A stretch of 64,000 nucleotides of DNA from Streptomyces sp. NBC_00663. Its GTDB lineage: Bacteria; Actinomycetota; Actinomycetes; Streptomycetales; Streptomycetaceae. The stretch spans positions 4,526,001-4,590,000 of the forward strand of contig NZ_CP109027.1 of assembly GCF_036226885.1 (NCBI RefSeq), read 5' to 3'. Both the position numbers and the translations under genes were made by a program. This document shows, piece by piece, positions 1-8,724 of this stretch. Position 1 is the first letter of the stretch. Every line of letters begins with the position of its first letter. The notes below the pieces were generated by a model, which was given only the letters and a program-made list of their open reading frames with translations, ran no database searches and was not told the DNA's origin.

Positions 1-176
1 TCCCGCCACTCCCCCTGCTCCCAGGGGGTCACGGTGTCCTGGTAGTTCCCACGGTCCACGACCGTCGCCGTCCTGTCTCGCACCGGCCCATCCGAACATC
101 CACGGCGCCCCTTCCACCAGCGGTTTCCGTAGGAGAAGATCACCGGGACCGTGGACATGCGTGAGTGGGGGAAAAC

Positions 177-377
177 ATGGGGCTCGTCGTGCTGCTGGGC
201 ATCCTGGCGTTCGTGATCTTCGGGTGCGTGTGTGTGGTGTGGGCCGCGCGCGGCGGACCGCGATGGGTGCGGGGAGTGGCCTGGGTGACGACCGGGCTGG
301 GTGAGGTCGTGATGGCCCTGGCGAAGAGCAGCAAGGGGAGCCGCCGCTCCAACTCCAGTAGTGACGATGGCGACTGA
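177..377 (+). CDS. Small single-pass membrane protein, unknown function
   Basis: The product is 66 residues. ATG 177 is preferred because a GTGGGGGA purine run lies just upstream; an in-frame GTG at 165 would add four residues. Residues 1-25 form one Leu/Val/Ile-rich hydrophobic helix, a weaker hydrophobic stretch follows near 38-50, and the tail is Ser/Asp rich and charged. I recognise no domain. It lies 75 bp before the first FG-GAP gene on the same strand but need not share its transcript. The first 170 bases of the window hold no gene I can support. Confidence 0.6.
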   Translation: MGLVVLLGILAFVIFGCVCVVWAARGGPRWVRGVAWVTTGLGEVVMALAKSSKGSRRSNSSSDDGD

Positions 378-452
378 ACCGACCCCTTAACCCCGCCGTC
401 GAACACGTGCATCATTGCCAGGTCGTTGTCGATGATGCTGACGAGGTGAGCG

Positions 453-1748
453 GTGCGCGTGCGAAGAGCCGGGACGGGGACGGCGGTTCTGTGCGGTGTA
501 CTGCTGGCCGTCTCCTGCGGCCCCGAGCAGCACGCCGACAGCGGCGACGCCACGAGCGGTGCCCCGGTGCGGGCCAACAGCGCGCCCGCCCTGCTGCCGG
601 TGCCGCGCGGTGACGGCAGCGAGGTCGCGGACGACTTCAACGGCGACGGCCACCGCGACCTGGTCCTGAACGACCTCGTCAAGGCGGAGAGCCACACCGA
701 CGACCCCGGCATCGGCATCGTCTACGGCAGCGCGCGCGGACTGCGGGCGGGGGCCCGGCAGTTGGTGAGCGCGAAGAAGCAGGGGGTGGCCACCAAGGGC
801 CAACTCCCCGCCGTCTTCGACGCGGAGGCCGGCTGTGACCTCGACAAGGACGGGTTCACCGACCTCGTGGTCTCCACCGACCCGCCCTTCGACGGTCAGG
901 GGCAGCCCCCGGTCCCGTTGCAGATCCTGTTCGGCTCGCCTTCCGGGCTGACCGGCAAGGCCGTCAAGCTCGCCGTCCCCGCCAAGGCCCGCGCGGGCAA
1001 CGACTGGGCGGACCAGCCCGTGTGCGGGGACTTCGACGGCAACGGCACCGAGGACCTCGTCCTGCACGCCTCCGGCGGCCAACTCACCTACCTACAGGGC
1101 CCGTTCACCAGGAAGGGCGCCCCGCGCAAGGCCGGTGCGCCGGTCCGGTCACCGGGACAGGTACCGGTCGGCCCCGCCGCCGACGTCAACCTCGACGGAT
1201 ACGACGACCTGGTCGTCCGTACCGCCGAGGGCACCGCCACCTCCGCCGTCGTCCTCGGCGGCCCCACCGGCCCGACCCGCACCGGCGCCACCCTCCCCAC
1301 CGGCGTCGACGTCGCCCTCGGCCGCTTCGGCAAGGGCAGGGCGTGGGACGCGGCGGTCGGCGCGATGGGCGGCACCGCCCTGCGCTACGACCTGCCCACC
1401 GCCGTACGCGGCACCCTCGCCTCCCCCGGCTCGATGCTCGACGCCGCCGACTTCGACGGGGACGGACTGAGCGAACTGGTCTCCAGCGGCTCGCGGGTGA
1501 AGGTCTTCAGGGGCGGGACGAAGGGGCTGTCCGCGGCGGCCATGGTCACCGTCGAGCCGGACGCCGTCGGCACCACCCGGGTCGTCGGCATCGGTGACTT
1601 CGACGGCGACGGGCGGGCGGACCTCGCGCTGCGGACCTACCGGGGCGAGACGAAGGACAGCGTCACCGTGTACTCCGGGGCGAAGAAGGGGCTGGTGGCG
1701 GCGGAGCCGACGGTGACCTTCTCGACGGCGGCGTTCCTCGGCTCCTGA
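453..1748 (+). CDS. FG-GAP/VCBS repeat lipoprotein (integrin-like beta-propeller)
   Basis: This 431-residue exported protein starts at GTG 453 behind GAGGTGAG (443-450). The N-terminus is a lipoprotein signal: basic residues, a hydrophobic core and a lipobox LAVSC with Cys near residue 22, so the mature protein should be anchored outside the membrane. Six clear Ca-loop motifs of the type DxDGxxDL occur (DFNGDGHRDLVL, DLDKDGFTDLVV, DFDGNGTEDLVL, DVNLDGYDDLVV, DFDGDGLSELVS, DFDGDGRADLAL) plus one degenerate copy. This fits a seven-bladed integrin-alpha-like propeller. Family knowledge suggests Ca-dependent binding or adhesion, not catalysis; the ligand is unknown. It heads a same-strand array of five such genes and is the only lipidated member. 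Confidence 0.85.
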   Translation: MRVRRAGTGTAVLCGVLLAVSCGPEQHADSGDATSGAPVRANSAPALLPVPRGDGSEVADDFNGDGHRDLVLNDLVKAESHTDDPGIGIVYGSARGLRAGARQLVSAKKQGVATKGQLPAVFDAEAGCDLDKDGFTDLVVSTDPPFDGQGQPPVPLQILFGSPSGLTGKAVKLAVPAKARAGNDWADQPVCGDFDGNGTEDLVLHASGGQLTYLQGPFTRKGAPRKAGAPVRSPGQVPVGPAADVNLDGYDDLVVRTAEGTATSAVVLGGPTGPTRTGATLPTGVDVALGRFGKGRAWDAAVGAMGGTALRYDLPTAVRGTLASPGSMLDAADFDGDGLSELVSSGSRVKVFRGGTKGLSAAAMVTVEPDAVGTTRVVGIGDFDGDGRADLALRTYRGETKDSVTVYSGAKKGLVAAEPTVTFSTAAFLGS

Positions 1749-1952
1749 CGGCACGCATCACCCGCCTCACCTCGCACAAATATTTACCGAACTCACGTAC
1801 AACCCTTGCCTACCGGCAGAGGTCTCCTGATCGCCGACCGCGCTGTGTACCCGAGGTGAGCGGAGAAGAGCTCCCGGAGAACGCGCGCGGTCCGCCCCCA
1901 TCGACTGCGGGCGCCCCGCCAGGCGCCCCCCGCATGCCGCAGGAGAACCCGC

Positions 1953-3407
1953 GTGCACCAGCGTCATCTGCGACTCGCCCTCGCCACGGCCACCGCCGCC
2001 GCGCTGACGGGCGGTCTGCTGACGTTCTCGGCCATGACCGCGACGGCCGCCGACTCCACCACCGTCCCGCAGGCCGACTTCAACAACGACGGGATCGGCG
2101 ATGTGGCCTTCTCGGCCGACGGCGCCTACGTCAGCGGCAAGAAGAACGCCGGCCAGCTCGTCGTCCTCTACGGCACCGCCGCCGGAGTGTCGTCCGCGAA
2201 GCGCTCCGTCATCAGCCAGAACACCACCGGCACCCCGGGCACGGCGGAGACGGGCGACGGCTTCGGCGTCGACAGCGCGTACGCCGACTTCAACGGCGAC
2301 GGCTACGACGACATCGCCGTCGGCTCCCCCGGCGAGGACGTCGGCGACGACACCGACGGCGGCACCGTGGCCGTCCTGTGGGGCTCGGCGTCCGGCATCA
2401 CCGGCAAGGGCGTCACCCTCTCCGACCCGGCTCCCGGCAAGCACGACCGCTGGGGCAAGACCCTCGCCGCCGGCGACTTCGACGGCGACGGCAAGGCCGA
2501 CCTGGCCGTCGGCAGCACCGGCGCCGCGGTCCACGTCTTCAAGGACGGCATCTCCAGCAGCGGCACGACGGGTGGTCAGTACACCGTCACACCGCCGATC
2601 GAGAGCGGCACCGGTGCCGGTGCGCTGCACCTGACCGCGGGGGACGTGAGCGGCGACGGCCGCACGGACCTCGTCGTCGACGGCTACGAGGGTGAGTCCG
2701 GCCAGGGCTGGAACTACAACTACTACTTCCCCGGAGCCTCCGGGGGCCTGTCCAACAGCGGCATCAAAGACCTCAAGTCGGGCATCGTCAGCGGGATCGG
2801 CGACATCAACCACGACGGCTACGGCGACATCGTGACCGGCGCCTCCTGGAACGGCGAACCGAACTCCGCCACCGGCGGCAAGATCTGGATCACCTATGGC
2901 TCGGCGGACGGCCCCGGCACCGTCAAGGGCATCACCCAGAACACCGGCAGCGTCCCCGGCACCTCCGAGGAGAACGACTACTTCGGCTGGGACCTCGACC
3001 TCGGCGACATCAACGGCGACGGCTTCCAGGACCTCGTCGTCGGTGCGCCCGGTGAGAACATCGGCGGCATCACCGACACGGGCATGGTCACCGTCCTCTA
3101 CGGCGCGGCCTCCGGCCTCAACACCTCCTCCGGCGCCCAGTCCTTCGCCCAGTCCACCGCGGGCGTCCCCGGCGAGGACGAGAAGAACGACGCGTTCGGC
3201 GCCGACGCCAAGCTCGACGACATCACCGGCGACGGCAAGGCGGACCTGCTCGTGGGGTCGTACGAGAACGACGGCAACGGCGCGGTCCTCTACCTGCCCT
3301 CCACCGGCACGAAGATCACCACGACCGGCTCCCGCACCGTCTCCCCGAGCGCGACCGGCGTCTCCACGACGGGCGTCCCGGCGTTCGGCGCCAACTTCGC
3401 CGACTGA
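1953..3407 (+). CDS. Secreted FG-GAP repeat protein, copy 2 of the array
   Basis: The product is 484 residues, starting at GTG 1953 behind AGGAGAAC. It has a Sec-type signal peptide of about 33 residues with an alanine-rich cleavage region. Seven Ca-loop FG-GAP motifs are evenly spaced (DFNNDGIGDVAF, DFNGDGYDDIAV, DFDGDGKADLAV, DVSGDGRTDLVV, DINHDGYGDIVT, DINGDGFQDLVV, DITGDGKADLLV), as expected for a closed seven-bladed propeller. The spacer motif VPGTxEENDYFG precedes several loops and recurs in the next three proteins, so the array arose by duplication. A 204-bp gap before the gene could hold its promoter; only 52 bp separate it from the next gene. An extracellular binding role is inferred. 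Confidence 0.87.
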   Translation: MHQRHLRLALATATAAALTGGLLTFSAMTATAADSTTVPQADFNNDGIGDVAFSADGAYVSGKKNAGQLVVLYGTAAGVSSAKRSVISQNTTGTPGTAETGDGFGVDSAYADFNGDGYDDIAVGSPGEDVGDDTDGGTVAVLWGSASGITGKGVTLSDPAPGKHDRWGKTLAAGDFDGDGKADLAVGSTGAAVHVFKDGISSSGTTGGQYTVTPPIESGTGAGALHLTAGDVSGDGRTDLVVDGYEGESGQGWNYNYYFPGASGGLSNSGIKDLKSGIVSGIGDINHDGYGDIVTGASWNGEPNSATGGKIWITYGSADGPGTVKGITQNTGSVPGTSEENDYFGWDLDLGDINGDGFQDLVVGAPGENIGGITDTGMVTVLYGAASGLNTSSGAQSFAQSTAGVPGEDEKNDAFGADAKLDDITGDGKADLLVGSYENDGNGAVLYLPSTGTKITTTGSRTVSPSATGVSTTGVPAFGANFAD

Positions 3408-3459
3408 CACTCGGCACCTCCCTCGCACTTCATCTGCCGACCCTCACAGGGAGCACTCC

Positions 3460-4824
3460 ATGCGCAGAAGCACCGCGGCGGCCCTGACCGCCACCCTCCT
3501 GGCGACGGGCCTCACCCCGCTGTTCCTCGCCGCCCCGGCCTCCGCCGCCGTCGCCAAGCACTACGACGACTTCAACGGCGACGGCTACCGCGACCTGGCG
3601 TACAGCCACTACTACAGCGGTATCTCCGGCGACGACGGCTGGACCGGCGGCGCCGTCAACATCGTCTACGGCAAGGCGAGCGGCCTCGACACCTCGCACA
3701 CCCAGGTCGTCCACCAGGACAGCCCCGGCATCCCCGGCACCGGCGAGGAGGACGACTACTTCGGCGAGTCGATCACCAGCGCCGACCTCAACAAGGACGG
3801 CTACGCCGACCTGATCGTCGGCAACGACAGCGAGCACGTGGGCAGCGCGGAGTACCGCGGGACGGTCACCATCGTCTGGGGCTCCCGCACGGGCCTGTCC
3901 GGCGGCACCAGCCTCGCCCCGAGGTCGGGCGCGAACGGCTCCCAGTCCCACTTCGGCAGCGCGCTCGCCACCGGCGACTTCAACGGCGACGGCTCGCCCG
4001 ACCTCGCGGTCGTCGGCGGCAGCGAGGCGTGGCTGTACCGGGGCCCGTTCACCAAGTCCGGCACGACGGGCAGCGTCAGCAAGATCGACAAGGTGGACCA
4101 GGGCTGGTACTCGTACGGCCTCGCTGCCGGCAAGGTCAACGGTGACGGCAAGACCGACCTGGTCGTCCTCGGTACGCAGTTCATCGACAACAAGCCGGCG
4201 AACCGCATCTGGTACCTCAAGGGCGCCTCGTCCGGCCTGACGTCGGGCGCCTCCAAGACGTACGCCAGTGAGCCGTGGAGCGCCACGATCGGCGACTTCG
4301 ACAAGAACGGGTACGGCGACATCGCGGTCGGCCTGCCGGACAACAACGACGGCAAGGGCATCGTCAGCGTCTGGCGCGGCACGTCCTCGGGGCCGAGCGG
4401 CTCGATGACGTACAACCAGGCCTCCTCCGGCGTCTCCGGCAGCCCCGAGGCGGGCGACAACTTCGGCTACTCCGTGTCGGCCGGCGACACCAACGGCGAC
4501 GGCTACGCGGACCTCGCGGTCGGTGTGCCGTTCGAGGACGTGGACGGCAAGGAGGACCAGGGCGGCGTCACCGTGTTCCGCGGCGGCTCGGGCGGCCTCA
4601 CCGGCACCCGCTCCACCTGGATCCCGCAGACGGTCATCGGCCCGGCCGACTCCTACGCCTCCTTCGGCTCCCCGGTCCGCCTGCGCGACCTCAACCGCGA
4701 CGGCAAGGCCGACCTGACGGTGGGCGCCAACGGTGACGCCCTGTTCCTGCCCGGCACCAGCACCACGCCGACCACGACGGGCTCCTTCCACCTGCCGGAC
4801 TTCGGCGGCGGCTTCCTCGACTGA
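3460..4824 (+). CDS. Secreted FG-GAP repeat protein, copy 3 of the array
   Basis: The product is 454 residues. The reading frame is open much further upstream, but ATG 3460 is the start: it follows ACAGGGAG and begins a classical signal peptide (basic MRRS, a hydrophobic core, then APASAA as cleavage site near residue 27). Seven Ca-loop motifs are present, from DFNGDGYRDLAY near the mature N-terminus to DLNRDGKADLTV near the C-terminus. It ends in an acidic tail after a Thr-rich linker (LPGTSTTPTTTG), and the same linker-plus-tail layout is seen in the neighbours. It probably shares a transcript with the flanking copies (52 bp before, 29 bp after). Confidence 0.87.
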   Translation: MRRSTAAALTATLLATGLTPLFLAAPASAAVAKHYDDFNGDGYRDLAYSHYYSGISGDDGWTGGAVNIVYGKASGLDTSHTQVVHQDSPGIPGTGEEDDYFGESITSADLNKDGYADLIVGNDSEHVGSAEYRGTVTIVWGSRTGLSGGTSLAPRSGANGSQSHFGSALATGDFNGDGSPDLAVVGGSEAWLYRGPFTKSGTTGSVSKIDKVDQGWYSYGLAAGKVNGDGKTDLVVLGTQFIDNKPANRIWYLKGASSGLTSGASKTYASEPWSATIGDFDKNGYGDIAVGLPDNNDGKGIVSVWRGTSSGPSGSMTYNQASSGVSGSPEAGDNFGYSVSAGDTNGDGYADLAVGVPFEDVDGKEDQGGVTVFRGGSGGLTGTRSTWIPQTVIGPADSYASFGSPVRLRDLNRDGKADLTVGANGDALFLPGTSTTPTTTGSFHLPDFGGGFLD

Positions 4825-4853
4825 CCTCTTCCTCTGCTGTTCAGGAGAACCCG

Positions 4854-6305
4854 ATGCGTCACCTCAGAACCACCCTCGCGACCGCCGTCGCGGCCGGCCT
4901 CACCGGTGGTCTGCTCACCCTCACGGCCGCCACCACCGCCGCCGCGGCCCCTTCCGGCCTCGCCGGCGACTTCAACGGCGACGGCTACCGCGACGTGGCC
5001 ATCGCCGCGCCCATCGCCAAGGTGAGCGGCAAGACCGGCGCGGGCTACGTCGCCGTCGTCTACGGCACCAAGAGCGGCCTCGACACCAGCAAGCGCCAGA
5101 TCATCAGCCAGGCCACGGACGGCATCCCGGGCACCCCGGAGGCGTCCGACTACTTCGGCGACCGCCTCACCTCGGGCGACTTCGACGGCGACGGCTACAC
5201 CGACCTCGTCGTCGGCGTGCACGGCGAGCGCATCGGCTCCACCGACTCCTACGGCGCGCTGACCGTGCTGTGGGGCGGCGCGACCGGCATCAAGTCCGGC
5301 ACCGACATCGCCTCGCCGCTGCCGGAGTACCGCAACGAGCTGGGCTGGGTCCTGGCCGCCGGTGACTTCGACGGCGACGGCCACACCGACCTGGCCGCCG
5401 GCAACAACTCCACACCGGCCCTGAACATCTTCAAGGGCCCCATCTCCCGTGCGGGCAAGGCGAGTTCCCTCGTCGGCGTCGACACCGTCGACCAGACGAC
5501 GATCTACCCCGACGGCCTGATCGCGGGCGAGGTCAACGGCGACGGCAGGACGGACCTGCTGGTCATGGGCCAGGAGGAGACCAGCACCGGCGACTACCGC
5601 ACCCGCAGCGTCCTCTACACCGGCGACGCCACCACCACCGTCAAGGCCGGCAAGAAGCTCGCGGGCGGCTACGCGGGCGTCATCGCCGACGTCGACAAGG
5701 ACGGCTACGGCGACATCGTCACCGGCAACTTCATGGAGAAGTCCTCGACCGAGCCGAACGGCGGCCTGGGCGGCGCGGTGACGGTGACGTACGGCGCGGC
5801 CACGGGCGTCTCGTCCCGCACCCCGGTGAAGTTCACCCAGGACTCGGCGGGCGTTCCGGGCACGGCCGAGAAGAACGACTTCTTCGGCTGGAGCCTGTCC
5901 GCCGGTGACGTCAACGGCGACGGTTACGCCGACATCGCGGTCGGCGCCGAGCAGGAGACCATCGGCTCGGCGAAGAACGCGGGCACGGTCACGATCCTGC
6001 GCGGCTCGTCCGCGGGCCTGACCGGCACCGGCGCCAAGTCCTTCTCCCAGAACACCACGAACGTCCCCGGCACGGCCGAGTCCTACGACCACTTCGGCTA
6101 CGCGGTCCAGCTCACGGACATCGACAACAACGGCCGCACCGAACTGGTCGCCTCCGCCTCCGGCGAGAACACGAGCGACGGCGCGGTCTGGTTCCTCAAG
6201 TCCACGACGTCCGGCATCACCGCCACGGGCTCGAAGTCCTTCAGCGGCACCACGCTGGGCGGCCCGTCGGGCGACGCCTACTTCGGCGACGTCCTGGAGG
6301 GCTGA
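4854..6305 (+). CDS. Secreted FG-GAP repeat protein, copy 4 of the array
   Basis: The product is 483 residues, starting at ATG 4854 behind CAGGAGAAC. The signal peptide covers about 31 residues and ends in an Ala/Thr-rich AAATTAAAA-like region. Seven FG-GAP calcium loops are visible (DFNGDGYRDVAI, DFDGDGYTDLVV, DFDGDGHTDLAA, EVNGDGRTDLLV, DVDKDGYGDIVT, DVNGDGYADIAV, DIDNNGRTELVA). The fourth starts with Glu and the last ends DLV->ELV, so those two sites may bind Ca more weakly. The gene is 29 bp after copy 3 and 3 bp before copy 5, a clear operon arrangement. No catalytic domain is attached. Confidence 0.87.
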   Translation: MRHLRTTLATAVAAGLTGGLLTLTAATTAAAAPSGLAGDFNGDGYRDVAIAAPIAKVSGKTGAGYVAVVYGTKSGLDTSKRQIISQATDGIPGTPEASDYFGDRLTSGDFDGDGYTDLVVGVHGERIGSTDSYGALTVLWGGATGIKSGTDIASPLPEYRNELGWVLAAGDFDGDGHTDLAAGNNSTPALNIFKGPISRAGKASSLVGVDTVDQTTIYPDGLIAGEVNGDGRTDLLVMGQEETSTGDYRTRSVLYTGDATTTVKAGKKLAGGYAGVIADVDKDGYGDIVTGNFMEKSSTEPNGGLGGAVTVTYGAATGVSSRTPVKFTQDSAGVPGTAEKNDFFGWSLSAGDVNGDGYADIAVGAEQETIGSAKNAGTVTILRGSSAGLTGTGAKSFSQNTTNVPGTAESYDHFGYAVQLTDIDNNGRTELVASASGENTSDGAVWFLKSTTSGITATGSKSFSGTTLGGPSGDAYFGDVLEG

Positions 6306-6308
6306 GGG

Positions 6309-7670
6309 ATGCGCATCAGAACGGCGACGACCATCGCCGCCCTCCTCACAGCGGGCCTGTCCCTCGCGTCCCCCGCCTCGGCGGCACCGGCGAAGTACGC
6401 GGACGACTTCAACGGGGACGGGTACCGCGACTACGCGTCCTCCTGGGGTGAGGGCAACGAGGGCGGCGGCGTCCTCATCACCTTCGGCACCGCGACCGGC
6501 CCGGGCACCAAGACCCAGGTCGTCAGCCAGTCCAGCGCCGGCGTGCCCGGCACCGACGAGGCGGACGACGGCTTCGGCACCGTCCGCGCCGCCGCCGACT
6601 TCAACGCCGACGGCTACGGCGACCTCGCGGTCGGCGCACCCGGCGAGGACATCGACGGCCGCAGGAGCCAAGGCGCGGTCACCGTCCTGTGGGGCAGCGC
6701 GAGCGGCCTGTCGGGCGGCACGAACGTCCCGGCGAAGGCCAGGACCTCGTCGGCAGCCATGGGCTCGGACCTGGCCGTCGGCGACTTCAACGGCGACGGC
6801 AAGAAGGACCTGACGGTCGTCGCGGCCGGCAAGGCCTACGTCTACCGCGGCGCGATCAACCGCTCCGGTGTGCACGGCACGGTCTCCACCCTCGACAAGT
6901 CCTCGTCGTCCTTCCACGCGACCGCGGTGATCGCGGGCAGCGTGAACGGCGACGGCAAGACCGACCTCGTGGTGATCGGTGACGGCGTCAACACCGAGGA
7001 GATCTGGTCGGAGGCCTGGTTCGTCAAGGGCGGCACCACCCTCTCCTCCGGCAGGACCCTGCGCCTGGAGTCCCAGCCGGGCGGCGGAGGCACCGCGTAC
7101 CGCGGCGGCGACGGCGTCATCGCCGACTTCGACAAGGACGGCTACGGCGACATCGCCGTCGGCACCTCCCTGTACGCCGGTCGCAAGGGCCGGGTCACCC
7201 TCTGGTACGGCTCCTCCTCCGGCCCCGGCACGTCCGCCCGCATCACCCAGAACACCAGCGGTGTCTCGGGCACGGCGGAGGCGAACGACCTCTTCGGCGA
7301 CAGCGTCTCGGCCGGTGACGTGAACGGCGACGGCTACAAGGACCTCGCCGTCGGCGCGTACGGCGAGACGATCGACGGCAAGGAGTACGCGGGCGTCGTC
7401 CACGTCCTGTACGGCCGCGCGTCCGGTCTGACCGGCACGGGCTCCCAGGTGTTCACCCGCAACTCGGCGGGAATTCCGGGCGCGTTGGAGGCGGACGACT
7501 GCTTCGGCGCTCTGGTCCGCCTGCGCGACACCGACCGCGACGGCCACGCGGACCTGTTCGTGTCGGCCCAGGTGGGCGCGCTGCGGCTGCCGGGTACCTC
7601 GTCGGGAGTGACGACGACGGGCATCACATCGGTCCCCGCGGACGGGCTGATCAGCGGAATGCTTCAGTAA
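6309..7670 (+). CDS. Secreted FG-GAP repeat protein, copy 5 of the array
   Basis: The product is 453 residues. ATG 6309 lies 3 bp after the previous stop, with GGAGGGCTGAGGG spanning the junction, so translation is probably coupled to copy 4. The signal peptide is about 26 residues (SPASAAPA region). Seven calcium-loop motifs run from DFNGDGYRDYAS to DTDRDGHADLFV; the fourth (SVNGDGKTDLVV) lacks the first Asp. One Cys (DDCFG) sits between blades six and seven, where the sister proteins have Tyr or Phe. It is followed by a terminator-like hairpin at 7684-7710, which would end the array transcript. Confidence 0.87.
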   Translation: MRIRTATTIAALLTAGLSLASPASAAPAKYADDFNGDGYRDYASSWGEGNEGGGVLITFGTATGPGTKTQVVSQSSAGVPGTDEADDGFGTVRAAADFNADGYGDLAVGAPGEDIDGRRSQGAVTVLWGSASGLSGGTNVPAKARTSSAAMGSDLAVGDFNGDGKKDLTVVAAGKAYVYRGAINRSGVHGTVSTLDKSSSSFHATAVIAGSVNGDGKTDLVVIGDGVNTEEIWSEAWFVKGGTTLSSGRTLRLESQPGGGGTAYRGGDGVIADFDKDGYGDIAVGTSLYAGRKGRVTLWYGSSSGPGTSARITQNTSGVSGTAEANDLFGDSVSAGDVNGDGYKDLAVGAYGETIDGKEYAGVVHVLYGRASGLTGTGSQVFTRNSAGIPGALEADDCFGALVRLRDTDRDGHADLFVSAQVGALRLPGTSSGVTTTGITSVPADGLISGMLQ

Positions 7671-7683
7671 CCGTCCTGTGCGC

Positions 7684-7710
7684 GGAATCCCGGAACCCTT
7701 CAGGGATTCC
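7684..7710 (+). terminator. Hairpin after the FG-GAP array
   Basis: GGAATCCC (7684-7691) pairs with GGGATTCC (7703-7710) across an 11-base loop, 14 bp after the stop of the last FG-GAP gene. There is no T-run, as is usual in Streptomyces. Confidence 0.5.
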
Positions 7711-7800
7711 CCGTAAGGGATGTCACAGCTCGGCCGCAAAGCCGGGCCCGAACCCTCGGGCCCGGCACGTCACTCTCCGGGAGCAGGTACGTTCGAAGGC

Positions 7801-8724
7801 GTGGCTGGATTCAGGATCGGACGCGGCCGGGACAACGGCGCTCCTCATACGCGACCGCAACAACCTCCGTACGGGCAGCAGGCCCCGCAGGGACCGTCGT
7901 ACGGCGGCTACCCCGCGCCGCCGCAGCCGTACCCGGGGCAGCAGCAGGGGTACGGCGGCGGTCACCAGGGCGGTGGCTACGACGAGCCGGAGTACTTCGG
8001 CGACGGCGGCGGCTACGGCCACCAGGGCGGCCAGGGGGGTCATGGCGGCCAAGGTGGCCAGGGCCACGACCCGTACGCGGCGAACAACCCCGGTCACACC
8101 CAGGCCTTCTCCGTCGGGGAGGACCCGTACAACCAGGGCGGTACCTACCGCGCCGGCTCCACGCCCCCCGCGGGCCCCGTCGGCCCCCGCCTGCACTGGA
8201 AGCCGCTGCTGAGGGGCATCCTCACGGCCCCCAACCAGACCTTCCTCCAGATGCGCGACTACACGATGTGGGCCCCCGCCCTCATCGTGACCTTCCTCTA
8301 CGGCCTCCTGGCCGTCTTCGGCTTCGACGGCGCCCGCGAGGAGGCGATCAACGCCACCCTCTCCAACGCGGTCCCGATCGTCCTGACGACGGCGGTCGCG
8401 ATGGTCCTGTCGTCCTTCGTCCTGGGCGTGGTCACCCACACCCTGGCCCGCCAGCTCGGCGGCGACGGCGCCTGGCAGCCCACGGTCGGCCTCTCCATGC
8501 TGATCATGTCCCTGACGGACGCACCCCGCCTGGTCTTCGCCATGTTCTTCGGCGGCGACGCGACCTTCGTCCAGGCCCTCGGCTGGGCCACCTGGGTGGC
8601 GGCCGGCGCCCTCCTGACCCTGATGGTCTCCAAGTCCCACGACCTGCCGTGGCCGAAGGCGCTGGGCGCGTCCGCGATCCAGCTGATCGCCCTGCTGTCG
8701 ATCGTGAAGCTGGGGACGTTCTAG
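7801..8724 (+). CDS. Yip1-family multi-pass membrane protein
   Basis: The product is 307 residues from GTG 7801, chosen because GAAGG lies just upstream; an earlier in-frame ATG at 7720 overlaps apparent leader DNA. Residues 1-130 are disordered and rich in Gly, Gln, Pro and Tyr (PQPYPGQQQGYGGG and HQGGQGGHGGQGGQG repeats). Residues ~145-307 carry the Yip1 domain: an amphipathic entry (LTAPNQTFLQMRDYTMW) followed by about five hydrophobic helices. Bacterial Yip1 proteins have no settled function; a role in membrane organisation is a guess. The TAG stop overlaps the stop of the convergent TIR gene in the palindrome CTAG. Confidence 0.75.
   Translation: MAGFRIGRGRDNGAPHTRPQQPPYGQQAPQGPSYGGYPAPPQPYPGQQQGYGGGHQGGGYDEPEYFGDGGGYGHQGGQGGHGGQGGQGHDPYAANNPGHTQAFSVGEDPYNQGGTYRAGSTPPAGPVGPRLHWKPLLRGILTAPNQTFLQMRDYTMWAPALIVTFLYGLLAVFGFDGAREEAINATLSNAVPIVLTTAVAMVLSSFVLGVVTHTLARQLGGDGAWQPTVGLSMLIMSLTDAPRLVFAMFFGGDATFVQALGWATWVAAGALLTLMVSKSHDLPWPKALGASAIQLIALLSIVKLGTF

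Noticed and set aside
1..164. Possible end of a gene entering from the left (plus frame ending in TAG at 40-42)
   Set aside because: Only 14 codons are visible (ending VTVSW), too few to support a coding call.
4653..7739. A 1028-codon open frame on the minus strand
   Set aside because: It is entirely antisense to three well-supported FG-GAP genes, has Arg/Ala/Gly-biased composition typical of high-GC shadows, and has no domain or ribosome site.
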